Shown here in pieces: positions 1 to 9,086 of a stretch of 64,000 nucleotides of DNA. Every line of letters starts with the position of its first letter. Within the stretch, counting starts at the first letter, position 1. The DNA comes from Planctomycetia bacterium (GTDB lineage Bacteria > Planctomycetota > Planctomycetia > Pirellulales > UBA1268), in NCBI GenBank assembly GCA_014192425.1, contig BJHK01000003.1, positions 1-64,000 of the forward strand, written 5' to 3'. Position numbers and translations under genes: made by a program. Under the pieces are notes generated by a model. The model was given only the letters and a program-made list of their open reading frames with translations, did not search any database and had not been told where the DNA came from.

Positions 1-596
1 GCCACCGAGCAGACCTGCGGCGTGAGCCCGGCCGCGATCCGGCGCTCGATGCCGCGCAGGTAGGCCGCCGCGGCCGCCAGGTACTGCTCCCGGGTGAAGA
101 GCAGCGTGACGTTCACCGGGACGCCGGCGAAGATCGCCTCCTCGATCGCCGGCAGCCCCTGCGGCGTGCCGGGAATCTTGATGAACAGGTTGGGCCGGCC
201 GGCGCGGGCATGGAGGGCCATGGCCGACTCCAACGTCTTGCCGGCGTCGTAGGCGAGCGTCGGCGAGACCTCGAGCGACACCCAGCCGTCGACGCCGCCG
301 CTGCGGTCGTGGACGTCGCGAAACAGGTCGGCGGCCCGGGACAGGTCCTCGATCGCCAGCGTAAAGAACGACTCCTCGACACCCAGCCCCTGCCGGGCCG
401 CGGCGGCGATCGCCCCGTCGTAGAACGCCGTGTTCTTCACGGCCTGGTTGTAGATCGTGGGATTGCTCGTCAGGCCGGTCACCGACAGGTCGCGGACGTA
501 GCGGGCGAGCGTGCCGTCGTCGAGCATGCCGCGGGTGATGGTGTCGAGCCAGAGGCTCTGGCCGAGATCGTGCAACTGGCGCGTGGCTTTGGTCAT
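1..596 (-). CDS. tal: Transaldolase, C-terminus cut by window edge
   Basis: Pentose-phosphate enzyme that moves a dihydroxyacetone unit between sugar phosphates in the cytosol. The N-terminal 198 residues are visible. They start MTKATRQLHDLGQSLWLD, carry the family segment VTGLTSNPTIYNQAV near residues 38-52, and carry LFIKIPGTPQG, whose Lys is the Schiff-base lysine of the family. The opening resembles the actinobacterial/cyanobacterial type rather than the short E. coli type. Whether a phosphoglucose-isomerase domain follows, as in some fused forms, cannot be seen. The start at 596 is the first ATG. It lies 53 bp from the stop of rnhA on the same strand. Confidence 0.93.
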   Translation of the reverse strand, partial: MTKATRQLHDLGQSLWLDTITRGMLDDGTLARYVRDLSVTGLTSNPTIYNQAVKNTAFYDGAIAAAARQGLGVEESFFTLAIEDLSRAADLFRDVHDRSGGVDGWVSLEVSPTLAYDAGKTLESAMALHARAGRPNLFIKIPGTPQGLPAIEEAIFAGVPVNVTLLFTREQYLAAAAAYLRGIERRIAAGLTPQVCSV

Positions 597-649
597 CGTT
601 CACCTCGCTCGATCGTGGATGCGGGCTGCAACTCGGCCGGCGGCCGCGG

Positions 650-1144
650 TCAGCGGCGCGGAGCCGTTCCCATCTCGCGTTGCAGTTGCCGGTAGGCCTC
701 GACGGCCATCCGGTCGCACTGCTCGTTCTCCGCATGGCCGCTGTGGCCGGCGACGTGCGTGAAATGGATCGTATGAGACGACGCCAGCCGGTCCAACTCC
801 CGCCACAGATCCTCGTTCTTGACGGCCACCAGCCGCCCCTTCTCCTTCCGCCTCCAGCCCTGCTGCTTCCATTTTGGCAGCCACTCCGACAGACCCGTCC
901 CCACGTAGACACTGTCGGTGACGAGCTCCACGACCGTCGGCCGCTTCAGCTGCCGCAGCCCCTCGACCACCGCCGTCAGCTCCATGCGGTTGTTGGTCGT
1001 CTCGGCCTCGGCGCCGGAGTCGCTCGCCTCGCGGCCACTGCCCGGATGGCGGAGCACGTAGGCCCAGCCGCCGGGGCCGGGATTGCCGCTGCACGCTCCG
1101 TCCGTGAACAGCACCACTTCGGAATCGTCCCTGGCCTTTGCCAT
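650..1144 (-). CDS. rnhA: Ribonuclease HI
   Basis: Cuts the RNA strand of RNA-DNA hybrids (R-loops, primers). The 164 residues cover the whole family. D15 lies in FTDGACSGNPGPGGWAYVL, E55 in NNRMELTAV, D77 in VTDSVYV, H134 and D144 in VAGHSGHAENEQCD. This gives the complete DEDD metal site plus the histidine of E. coli RNase HI. The ATG at 1144 overlaps the stop of the upstream kinase gene (TGATG), which suggests translational coupling. An in-frame ATG four codons upstream (1156) is possible but would lie inside the kinase gene. Pairing with a sensor kinase is odd and probably only positional. Confidence 0.95.
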   Translation of the reverse strand: MAKARDDSEVVLFTDGACSGNPGPGGWAYVLRHPGSGREASDSGAEAETTNNRMELTAVVEGLRQLKRPTVVELVTDSVYVGTGLSEWLPKWKQQGWRRKEKGRLVAVKNEDLWRELDRLASSHTIHFTHVAGHSGHAENEQCDRMAVEAYRQLQREMGTAPRR

Positions 1145-2919
1145 CACGCTCTCCATGCCTCGTTGTTCGCGGCCGCGCCCGCCGCCAGCCGGCCGGGCGC
1201 GGCCGCGTCCCCGGCGCCGAGCCGCCCGGGCAGCCTGACGAAGAACCGGCTGCCGCGGCCGAGCTGGCTCTCCAGCGATACGTCGCCACCGAGCAGCCGG
1301 CAGAGCTCGCGGACGATCGACAACCCCAGCCCCGTGCCCGTGTACTCCCGCGTCATCGCATCCTCGCCGCGGCCGATCCCGCCCCCCTGCCGGAACTTCT
1401 CGAAGATCGACTGCTGCTCGTCCTCCGCGATGCCGACGCCCGTGTCGATCACCTCGAGGAGAAACTCGCTGCCGTCCTCGGCGCCGGGCAGCGGCAGGCC
1501 GCGGACCTCGACGCGGCCTCCCTCGGGGGTGAACTTGACCGCGTTCGAGAGCAGGTTGGCGAGAATCTGTTGCACCTTCGCCTGGTCCTGCTCGACGGCG
1601 TCGATCTCGGGCGCCACCTCCCAGGAGAGAGCGATCCGCTTCCGCTCCGCGAGCGGCCGCACCATGTCGCACTGGGCCGAGACCACCGCCTCCAACCGGA
1701 AGGGCGTCGGCCGGACCTCCATCTTCCCGGCCTCGATCTTGGCCAGGTCGAGGATGTCGTTGATCATCTCCAGGAGCATCCGCCCCGAGGTGCGGATGTT
1801 CTCCACGTAGCGGCGTTGCTTGTCGTCGAGCGACTGGATCGAGCCGAGAACGTCGGAGAAGCCGATGATGCTGTTGAGCGGCGTCCGCAACTCGTGGCTC
1901 ATGGTGGCGAGAAAGTCCCCCTTCAGCCGGTTCATCTCGTAGAGGTTGAGGTTCGCCTGGGCGAGCTCGTCCACCTTCTCGTCGAGGGTGGAATTGGCCT
2001 TGCGCAGCTCCTCCTGCGACTCGATCAGCCCGCGCAGCATGCGGTTGATGGCCACGCCGAGATCCTCGAACTCGTCGGCGGTGTGGATATCGGCCCGGGC
2101 CTGCGTGTTGCCGCGCCGCACCTCGTCGGCCACGTTGCGCAGGTCGGCCAGCGGCTTGACGATCACGTAGCGGACGATCGCGTAGGCGGCGAGCATGGCG
2201 AGGAACATCGTCATGATCGCCGTCGCCAGGAGGATCGCCCGGTTGCGATTGATCGCCGCCTGCCGGTCCTTCGTCGGCATCACGATCTTGACCACGCCCA
2301 TCAGTTCGCCGGCGGCCAGCCGGCGCCGCGCCGGCTTGTCCGGATCCTCCGCATCACAGCCGGTCGCCACCCCGGGATGACAGTGGCAGATCAGGCACTG
2401 CTCGCGGGCCCGGACCGGCTGGTAGTAGTGGTACTCCGCCTTGTCGGTAATGTCGTACTCGCGGTACTCGGGTGCCGGCCCGGGCACGGCGTCGCCCCCC
2501 TCGGCGGTCGGCGCGGGCTGCTTGAGGAACAACTCGACGATGCGGGCGTCGAGCCGATTGATGCCCGCCATCTCCGCGGCGGTCGGATCGAGCTTCAGGA
2601 GCTGCTCGCTGGGGCCGGCGACCGACGTGCCGTCGTCGCTGACCTTCGCTTTCGTCCCGAACATCTGGTTCAGGTAGGTGATGCCCGGGCTGAGTGTTTC
2701 ATTCGGCTCGAGCTTGAGCCAGTGATACTGCCACAGGTAGGCGTCGACGAGCTGGCGGCCGGTCGACCGCGTCGTCTCGTACACGACCCGCTCGGTCAAC
2801 TTGCCGTACCACCAGAAGCTCCCGGCGATGAGCACGAACAGGCAGAGCCCGAAGAGAAACCGGCACTTCCGCTCCAGGCTCGTTTCGCCGAGGACGTCTC
2901 TGAGGGATCGATAGGCCAT
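1144..2919 (-). CDS. Membrane histidine kinase with periplasmic haem-type (DUF3365) sensor
   Basis: A 591-residue two-component sensor kinase. A membrane segment lies at about 20-38. The periplasmic region to about 225 contains CLICH at 175-179, a CxxCH motif of the kind that attaches haem c; this arrangement fits the DUF3365/Tll0287-like family. A second membrane segment lies at about 229-252, followed by HAMP (253-305), a short coiled coil, and a HisKA domain with the H-box MSHELRTPLNS (phospho-His342). The ATPase domain shows NLLSNAVKF, DTGVGI and GTGLGLSIV. The haem site implies redox or gas sensing, which is inference. No response regulator is adjacent. The ATG at 2919 is chosen because it leaves a normal short cytoplasmic N-terminus; the frame stays open further upstream. 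Confidence 0.9.
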   Translation of the reverse strand: MAYRSLRDVLGETSLERKCRFLFGLCLFVLIAGSFWWYGKLTERVVYETTRSTGRQLVDAYLWQYHWLKLEPNETLSPGITYLNQMFGTKAKVSDDGTSVAGPSEQLLKLDPTAAEMAGINRLDARIVELFLKQPAPTAEGGDAVPGPAPEYREYDITDKAEYHYYQPVRAREQCLICHCHPGVATGCDAEDPDKPARRRLAAGELMGVVKIVMPTKDRQAAINRNRAILLATAIMTMFLAMLAAYAIVRYVIVKPLADLRNVADEVRRGNTQARADIHTADEFEDLGVAINRMLRGLIESQEELRKANSTLDEKVDELAQANLNLYEMNRLKGDFLATMSHELRTPLNSIIGFSDVLGSIQSLDDKQRRYVENIRTSGRMLLEMINDILDLAKIEAGKMEVRPTPFRLEAVVSAQCDMVRPLAERKRIALSWEVAPEIDAVEQDQAKVQQILANLLSNAVKFTPEGGRVEVRGLPLPGAEDGSEFLLEVIDTGVGIAEDEQQSIFEKFRQGGGIGRGEDAMTREYTGTGLGLSIVRELCRLLGGDVSLESQLGRGSRFFVRLPGRLGAGDAAAPGRLAAGAAANNEAWRA

Positions 2920-2980
2920 GAAGGTGCTCGCGGGGAACCGCCATGGTAGCGAAACCTCGCCTCCAGCCGATGGCCTGCCC

Positions 2981-4447
2981 TCAGTCCCACCACCAGCGGT
3001 CGCCATCCGGCCGCGGTCCGATCGCCGCCCGCCGGTCCTCGAACTCGGCCGCGGGGCAGACGGCGACCCGCTCCGGGGCGGTGAGCTCCTCGGGCATGAT
3101 CGAGACTCCCCCGGCGGGCGCCAGCAGCACCCGCCCTTTCCAGACGACGTTCACGGCACAGGGCATCCGCCGTGGCGGCGGCAGCATCTCCGTGGCGACG
3201 ACCCGCTCGTCGCGGAGACCGGCTGCGTCCCAGGCAATCGCCCGCGCCCAGCCCTCCCGGCGCATGAATGCAGCCAGCACGAGCAGGTCGATGCCGTTTC
3301 GCAACTGGGCGAACACGGCACTGCGGTCGGTGATCTGCGGATACCGAGCCGTGAACGCCGCCGCAAAGGCCTCGGCCGTCGCGCCCCCCCTGCCGCCGCG
3401 ATCCACCAGACGACCGTCGGGCCCGATGGCGAGATCCTCGGTCGAGAGCCGGACGCCGCGGCCCAGCACCGCGCACGACCGGCGATCGTCGGCCACCCGG
3501 AGGCAGCGGTCGTCGGGGCGAAACCACCAGCGTTGCAGCGTGTTCGGCGGCGCGGACTGGAGGCCGCCGAGGAACGTCCGCAGCGGCACGGGCGGCGGCT
3601 CGAGGTCGATGGCGATGAGTTTCATGCGGTAGTCGGCCTCCACCAGCACGCGGGCGAGGTGCGTGGCGGCGGAGATGCCGAACACCCGCACGTCGGCATC
3701 GCCGAGGGCCGCCTGCAGGCCGCCATGGATGCGCGCGGCGACCGCCTGGCGTTCACCGTCCGCCACCGACCGCGGAACCGTCCGCTGGAACTGACGGAGC
3801 CGCTCCAGCGACTCGGGCGCCGGGTCGATGGAGCAGCCCACCGACTGCGGCCCCCGCCCGCCGGGCCAGAAAGCCCGCAGCGCCACGCACAGATCCTCGA
3901 GAAGGATCACCGGCCGCCCCGTCTGGATCGCGACGGCCCGGCCGACCGCGTCCTCGCGCCAGCCTCCCGCCTCGCCGGCGATCACGATGTCGCCACGGTC
4001 GGGAAAGAGGAACACGAACTCGATCCGCGTCAGCCCGGCGACGTGCCGCTCGATCGGATCCGGTCCGGCACCGGCCGCCGCCCGGCGCCGGATCGCGGCA
4101 TCGAGCCCGACGAGCGAGATCTTCCGCAGCGGCGCATGCCGCAGCACACCGGCCGGCAGCGCGGCCCGGGCGGCCGCGACCCGCTGCGCCGCGATCAGTC
4201 CTCCGGGATCCTCGACCGCCCGGCGCGAGACCACGCCCTCGGCGTCGATCGCCACGCCGAACTCCGGCAACTGCAGCGTCGTGCCCCCCTGGCCGCGGGC
4301 CGGGCCGAACGCCGGCATGTTCTGCGTCGTCCCCGACTGGCCGTCCGCCACGCCGCCGAGCAGGGCGGTCAGGCACGCGGCGAGCACGCCCCGGGAGGCA
4401 GGGCCACGGCGGGCCACCCGGCGGCGGTGCGTCGCGTCCAGCCGCAT
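2981..4447 (-). CDS. Secreted DUF1598 domain protein
   Basis: A 488-residue protein of unknown function. The N-terminus is basic, then hydrophobic (about residues 19-33), and ends in GGVADGQS, so it is probably exported. The C-terminal half has the planctomycete pattern RRWWFRPDDRCLRVADD followed by an 'LGRGVRLSTEDLAIGPDGR' stretch, which I recognise as DUF1598-like; this assignment is from memory of the family. It lies 10 bp downstream of the transglutaminase gene on the same strand and is probably co-transcribed with it. That suggests both act on or near the cell envelope. No catalytic motif is recognised. Confidence 0.72.
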   Translation of the reverse strand: MRLDATHRRRVARRGPASRGVLAACLTALLGGVADGQSGTTQNMPAFGPARGQGGTTLQLPEFGVAIDAEGVVSRRAVEDPGGLIAAQRVAAARAALPAGVLRHAPLRKISLVGLDAAIRRRAAAGAGPDPIERHVAGLTRIEFVFLFPDRGDIVIAGEAGGWREDAVGRAVAIQTGRPVILLEDLCVALRAFWPGGRGPQSVGCSIDPAPESLERLRQFQRTVPRSVADGERQAVAARIHGGLQAALGDADVRVFGISAATHLARVLVEADYRMKLIAIDLEPPPVPLRTFLGGLQSAPPNTLQRWWFRPDDRCLRVADDRRSCAVLGRGVRLSTEDLAIGPDGRLVDRGGRGGATAEAFAAAFTARYPQITDRSAVFAQLRNGIDLLVLAAFMRREGWARAIAWDAAGLRDERVVATEMLPPPRRMPCAVNVVWKGRVLLAPAGGVSIMPEELTAPERVAVCPAAEFEDRRAAIGPRPDGDRWWWD

Positions 4448-4457
4448 GGGTCCTCCG

Positions 4458-5600
4458 TCACTGCCGACGCAGCAGTTTGTCGAGCCGGTGGCCGGAGAGC
4501 GTCCACTCGCCCGATGGCTGCTTCACGCGGCCGCCCGGCCCGGGATCGGCTCCCTCCTCGGCGGGCAGCGGCACCAGCGCGGCCGTCCAGCGATAGGCCG
4601 GACGCGGTCCGGCGGCCTGCCCCCAGTCCTCGAGCAGCCGCTGCGCGGACCGGGCATGTGCCGGGATCACCCGGTCTCCCTTCTGGATCACCAGTTCATG
4701 CACACCGGTCCAACCGAACCACGGATAGCAGGCGGTGTGCGCCGGGATCCAGTGGCCGCCGCCCCGGTCGTCGACGAGATAAAACTCCGCCCAGTTGTGG
4801 TTGGGGACCCAGACGAGGCGGGCCGGGATCTCCGCCCGCCGGCAGAGGGCGACGAACACGCCCGCCATCTCCTCGCAGTCGCCGACGGTCTCCTCGATCG
4901 CCTTGACGACGCTCGTGTAGGGGCCAATGCGGGGTCGGATGTTCTCTCGCACCCACGTCCAGCACCGCCGCGCGAAATCCCAGGGGTGTTCGCTGCCGGG
5001 ACCGCGGAGCGTGTCGAAGAGCCGCCGCACCGGCGCGGATCCGGTCTCGATGCCGGGGCTGTTGCCGAGGTAGCGGTCGCGGATGTCCTGCGCCGGCCGC
5101 GGCTGCCGGGCGGGAAACCGGTCGCGCTCGTGGCCGAAATACTGCTTGGCGATCGAAAGCTGGTAGCGGGCGGTCGCGCGGATCACCTGACCGCCGCCGA
5201 TCGCGGCCGCCGAGACGAGCAGCTGTGCCGCGCCATCGCCCACGACCTGCACCCTGGCCTGGCAGCCCTCCGTCTCGATCTGCACGTCCTCGATCGGCTG
5301 CTCCGGATGCGGCGCCGGCACGGGCGTGCTCGCCCGCAGGTTGGTGGCGTTGCCGCGCCCCCGCATATCGATCCCGACGGTGAGTTCGAACGGCCGCCGG
5401 TCGTAATAGCCGGCCGGCTCCCGTGGAGGGGCGGCATCGATCCAGCGGCCGTCCCCGACGACGGGATTCACCGAATAGGCAGGGGGCGTCGCCTCCGCCG
5501 CCCGGCTGCCGACCGCCATGCCGCCGGCGGCGGACACTCCCCACGCCACGAAGGACCTGCGGTCGAGCGGCATCGTCGCGGCACCGGGAGGGATGGCCAT
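4458..5600 (-). CDS. Tat-exported transglutaminase-like protein
   Basis: A 380-residue protein with a twin-arginine type signal (DRRSFVAWGVSAAGGMAVG, residues about 13-31), then a beta-rich region and a transglutaminase-like core. The core shows Cys in VGDCEEMAGVF, His in VPNHNWAEFYL, and a downstream Asp in the LVDDRGGGHW region. This is the Cys-His-Asp order of bacterial transglutaminase/protease-like domains. It probably cleaves or cross-links a peptide bond outside the cytoplasm; the substrate is unknown. Start 5600 is the first ATG. A second ATG nine codons later (MPLDRRSF) would also keep the signal. It heads a two-gene unit with the DUF1598 gene. Confidence 0.82.
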   Translation of the reverse strand: MAIPPGAATMPLDRRSFVAWGVSAAGGMAVGSRAAEATPPAYSVNPVVGDGRWIDAAPPREPAGYYDRRPFELTVGIDMRGRGNATNLRASTPVPAPHPEQPIEDVQIETEGCQARVQVVGDGAAQLLVSAAAIGGGQVIRATARYQLSIAKQYFGHERDRFPARQPRPAQDIRDRYLGNSPGIETGSAPVRRLFDTLRGPGSEHPWDFARRCWTWVRENIRPRIGPYTSVVKAIEETVGDCEEMAGVFVALCRRAEIPARLVWVPNHNWAEFYLVDDRGGGHWIPAHTACYPWFGWTGVHELVIQKGDRVIPAHARSAQRLLEDWGQAAGPRPAYRWTAALVPLPAEEGADPGPGGRVKQPSGEWTLSGHRLDKLLRRQ

Positions 5601-5717
5601 CGTGGCGAGACCATGGATGCCTCGGGGACCCGGGAATCACCGAAATCATACCACGGCAGAACGGCGCCGCATCCACCTGCAGCCTCCACACGCGGCCCGC
5701 CGCGAACGACCGGCGAT

Positions 5718-5734
5718 GGGGCATGGGCAACCCC
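5718..5734. repeat. Solo copy of the right arm of the 132-bp inverted-repeat element
   Basis: This 17-bp stretch (GGGGCATGGGCAACCCC) differs at one position from the right arm of the element at 19605-19736. It lies in the 171-bp gap between priA and the transglutaminase gene. A CATGGATG string at 5612-5619 resembles the core of the full elements, but the spacing does not fit and the left arm is missing, so this looks like a degraded or partial copy. Confidence 0.4.
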
Positions 5735-5771
5735 GCCGGGCGTCACGCGCACGGTTCAATTTGAACGCGTT

Positions 5772-8039
5772 TCAGAGCATCTCGACCGGATCGACGTCCA
5801 CGATCCAGGCGACCTCGTCCGGCGTCCGCGCCGCGGCGGTCGCCCGGCGGACGAGGTCACGGAGCACGTCGCCATCGGCCCCGTGCACCTGCACGTGCCA
5901 GCGGTAGCGCTCGCGGAGCCTCGTGATCGGGGCCGGCGCCGGCCCGAGGACGCGAACCGCGGGATCCTTCGCCGCCTCGCGCAGCCGTGTCGCCAGGTGT
6001 CCGGCCCACTCCTCTGCCGCCCGCTCGGCGAGGCTCCGGACGACGAGCCGGACGACGTGCCCGAACGGCGGGTAGAGGAGTGCCTCGCGGATCGGCAGCT
6101 CGCTGCGCACGAAGGCCTCGTAGTCGTGCAGAGCGGCCGCCCGGATCGCCGGATGATCGGGCGTGCTCGTCTGCACCACGACGCGGCCGCCGAGCGGCCC
6201 GCGGCCGCTCCGGCCCGCCACCTGCGTGACCAGCTGGCAGGTCCGCTCCGCCGCGCGGAAGTCGGCGAGGTGCAGGGCGGCGTCGGCGTTGACCACGCCG
6301 ACGAGCATCACCGCCGGGAAGTCGAGCCCCTTGGCGATCATCTGCGTGCCGACGAGGATGTCGATCTGCCGGTTGCGAAAGGCGTCGAGCGTCTTCTCGT
6401 GGCTGCCGCGGGCCCGCATCGTGTCGGTGTCCATGCGGGCCACCGCGGCGTCGGGAAAGGCCCGCCGCACCTGCTCCTCGAGCCGCTGCGTGCCCGTGCC
6501 GCGCTGCACGAGTCCCGGCGCCTGGCAGGATGGGCAGGCGCCGGGCAGCCGGGTGACGAGCCCGCAGCCATGGCAGATGCCCCGGTCGCCCGGCTGGTGG
6601 AGCGTGACCGCGAGGTCGCACTGCGGGCAGCGGACCGCGGTCCCGCAGGCCTCGCACTGGACGTGCGTCGCGAAGCCGCGCCGGTTGAGGAGCAGCATCA
6701 CCTGGCCGCCCGAGTCGAGGGCCCAGCGGACGCCGGCCGCCAGCCGCGGGCTGATCACGCCCCGGCTGCGGGCGCCGCGCTCGCGGAGGTCGACGGTGAT
6801 CACGGCGGGGAGCTGCGAGCCGCCGACCCGATCGGCGAGCCGGCACATCGTCCACTCCCCCTTCAGGCAGCGGGCGAAGGTCTCGAGCGCCGGCGTGGCG
6901 GAGCCGAGGACGAGCGGCACCTTCTCCGCGCGGGCGATCCACTCGGCCACGTCGCGGGCGTGGTAGCGCGGGGCCGTGCCCTGCTTGAACGAGCTCTCGT
7001 GCTCCTCGTCGATGACGATCAGGCCGAGCCGCGGGGCGGGGGCGAAGATCGCGCTGCGGGCGCCGACGATCACGTTCACGCGGCCGGCTGCGATCTCGCG
7101 CCACTGGGCGTGCCGCTCGGCCGGGGTGAGGTGGCTGTGGAGCACGGCCACCGCGCCGAACCGGGCCCGGAAGCGGTCGCAGGTCTGCGGTGTCAGGCTG
7201 ATCTCGGGCACGAGGACGATCGCCTGCCGGCCGTAGGCGACGGTCTCCTCGACCGCCTGCAGGTAGACCTCCGTCTTGCCGCTGCCGGTGACGCCGAAGA
7301 GCACGATCGTCTCGTGCCGCGACTCCGTCATCGCCCGCCGGATCGACCCCAGGGCGGACGCCTGCGCCGGCGAGAGTTCATCCGGCCGATCGTGGCGGAT
7401 CCGCTCCCGTTCCGGGCTCCGGTTCCCGCGTGGCAGCTCGACGGCCCCCGCCTCGGCGAGGAGGCCGAGCCTGACGAGCCGGCTGATCACCGCCCGGCTG
7501 GCGTTGCTCGCCCGTGCCAAGTCGTCGGCCGTCCGCGGCTCGGTGGCGGCGGCGAGGACGCGGGCCTGCGGCGGCGTCGGCCGGCGCGGCGGGGCGGCCC
7601 CCGTCGCCACCAGGAGCGACGCGGTGCGGACGCGGGTCCGGAGCCGGACACCGGAGGGGAGCACCGCCTCCAGCACCTCCCCCCAGCGGGCCAGCCAGCG
7701 GTCGGCCATCCACTTCGTCAGTTCCAGCATCCGCTGCGAGAGGAGCGGCTTCTCGTCCTCGACGCCGCCGACACTCTTGAGGGGCGTCTGCGGCAGCTCC
7801 CCCTCGCGGACGGCGACGCAATACGCCAGCCGCTCCCGGTTCGAACGGCCCAGCGGCACGCGGACCCGCCGCCCCGGCTCGACCTGGGCGGCGAGCGACT
7901 CCGGCACGAGATAGTCGAGCGGCTTGTCGACGCCGTCGGGGAGGACGACGGTGGCGATGATGCCGCGGACGGCGTCGTCCTCGGCCCACTGCGGCCGAAC
8001 CTCGAACAGTTCGCGCTGGCTTGTGCGTTCACCCCACAT
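5772..8039 (-). CDS. priA: Primosomal replication-restart helicase PriA
   Basis: 3'-to-5' DNA helicase that reloads the replisome at stalled forks. With the start at 8039 it is 755 residues, close to E. coli PriA (732). The 3'-DNA-binding domain occupies about 20-130 (GVDKPLDYLVPE). Walker A GVTGSGKT lies at about 249-256 and the DEEH box at 344-347. A zinc cluster of four CxxC pairs (CEAC, CPQC, CHGC, CPSC) follows, then helicase motifs including VGTQMIAKGLDFP and QVAGRSGRG. An ATG two codons upstream (8045) is an equally good start; neither has a clear ribosome-binding site. It diverges from nadD, with about 64 bp between the two starts. Confidence 0.96.
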   Translation of the reverse strand: MWGERTSQRELFEVRPQWAEDDAVRGIIATVVLPDGVDKPLDYLVPESLAAQVEPGRRVRVPLGRSNRERLAYCVAVREGELPQTPLKSVGGVEDEKPLLSQRMLELTKWMADRWLARWGEVLEAVLPSGVRLRTRVRTASLLVATGAAPPRRPTPPQARVLAAATEPRTADDLARASNASRAVISRLVRLGLLAEAGAVELPRGNRSPERERIRHDRPDELSPAQASALGSIRRAMTESRHETIVLFGVTGSGKTEVYLQAVEETVAYGRQAIVLVPEISLTPQTCDRFRARFGAVAVLHSHLTPAERHAQWREIAAGRVNVIVGARSAIFAPAPRLGLIVIDEEHESSFKQGTAPRYHARDVAEWIARAEKVPLVLGSATPALETFARCLKGEWTMCRLADRVGGSQLPAVITVDLRERGARSRGVISPRLAAGVRWALDSGGQVMLLLNRRGFATHVQCEACGTAVRCPQCDLAVTLHQPGDRGICHGCGLVTRLPGACPSCQAPGLVQRGTGTQRLEEQVRRAFPDAAVARMDTDTMRARGSHEKTLDAFRNRQIDILVGTQMIAKGLDFPAVMLVGVVNADAALHLADFRAAERTCQLVTQVAGRSGRGPLGGRVVVQTSTPDHPAIRAAALHDYEAFVRSELPIREALLYPPFGHVVRLVVRSLAERAAEEWAGHLATRLREAAKDPAVRVLGPAPAPITRLRERYRWHVQVHGADGDVLRDLVRRATAAARTPDEVAWIVDVDPVEML

Positions 8040-8103
8040 GGTCATGATTAGAGCAGACGAGAGATTGCCGGAAACAGCCGGCGGCACCGGCGGAGCAAGG
8101 CAC

Positions 8104-8751
8104 ATGCGAATCGGCATCTTCGGCGGCAGTTTCAACCCGGTCCACGTCGGCCACCTGATCGCTGCCGAGTGCGCCCGCGAGCAGGCGGGCCTCGACCGCG
8201 TCCTCTTCGTCCCGGCGGCGCTGCCGCCGCACAAGCAGGACCGGACGCTGGCCCCGGCCGAGCAGCGGGTCGAGATGCTGCACCTCGCGGTCGATGGCCA
8301 CGAGGCGTTCGCCGTGTCGACGATCGAGATCGATCGCGGCGGCGTGAGCTGGACGGTGGAGACGCTCGCGGCCCTGCGGGATGCCCGGCCCGACGACGAC
8401 CTCGTGCTGCTCCTCGGGCCCGACGCCGTGGCGGATCTCCCCGGCTGGCGCGAGCCGGAGCGGATCGCGGACCGCGCCGAGCTGCGCGGCTTCGAGCGGG
8501 AAACGCTCGACGACCTCGGCCGAATCGCGCGCGACCCGCGGCTCGCGACCCTGCTCGGAGCCGATGGCGTGGCCGCGCTCCTCGCCAACCGGATCCGTCT
8601 GCCGGCGATCGGAATTCGGGCCAGCGACCTGCGGGCCGCGGTCGCCGCAGGCCGCAGCATCCGCTACCGCACGCCCCGGGCGGTGGAGCGGTACATCGCG
8701 GCCCAGGGCTTGTACCACGGCGACATTCCGGACGTGTCTGCCCGCGTCTGA
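8104..8751 (+). CDS. nadD: Nicotinate-nucleotide adenylyltransferase
   Basis: Transfers AMP from ATP to nicotinate mononucleotide, the penultimate step of NAD synthesis. The 215 residues begin with the nucleotidyltransferase signature GIFGGSFNPVHVGHL, including the HxGH-type motif, followed by VPAALPPHKQ. The end shows the ISATEIR-like segment as IGIRASDLRAAVAAGRSIRY, then a TPRAVERYIAAQGLY tail typical of NadD. No rsfS follows, although that gene often does. The next recognisable signal downstream is a hairpin with a T-rich run about 200 bp away. Confidence 0.95.
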   Translation: MRIGIFGGSFNPVHVGHLIAAECAREQAGLDRVLFVPAALPPHKQDRTLAPAEQRVEMLHLAVDGHEAFAVSTIEIDRGGVSWTVETLAALRDARPDDDLVLLLGPDAVADLPGWREPERIADRAELRGFERETLDDLGRIARDPRLATLLGADGVAALLANRIRLPAIGIRASDLRAAVAAGRSIRYRTPRAVERYIAAQGLYHGDIPDVSARV

Positions 8752-8953
8752 CCCGGGCGCCGTGGAAAACCGTCGATCCCTCTTGCCTTCACGTTTCGGG
8801 CGTGCAAAGGGTTGAACGTGAGCGGCAAGCGGAAACGGTCCCCGGGCCGGATCCGGTTCCCGCCACGCTGGGTTCGGATGACGAGTGACGCGGGCACCGC
8901 GCTGCGGGGCCCGGCCACCGCGTAGGCCGACATGAGCAGACTTTCCTTGCGGG

Positions 8954-8985
8954 AAGCCGTTCATGGCGGCCTTTTTTGTTTTTTC
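8954..8985 (+). terminator. Candidate Rho-independent terminator after nadD
   Basis: A short hairpin (AAGCCG / CGGCCTT with one bulged C) is followed at once by TTTTTTGTTTTTT. The stem is weak but the T-run is striking in this GC-rich DNA. It lies about 200 bp past the nadD stop. The rest of 8752-9086 shows no gene I can support. Confidence 0.4.
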
Positions 8986-9086
8986 ACCAGTGCCTTGGGC
9001 TTTTGTTTCCGGGCTTGCTCCCGGGTTGCGTTGCTTTCCCACTCAAGCCGCCATGGCCGGCGCACGATCGCTTGGAGATCACGGCC

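Noticed and set aside
1138-8051. Very long open frames on the strand opposite to the kinase, DUF1598, transglutaminase and PriA genes
   Set aside because: They are the antisense of well-supported genes in very GC-rich DNA, where stop codons are rare, and have Arg/Pro/Gly-rich compositions without domains.
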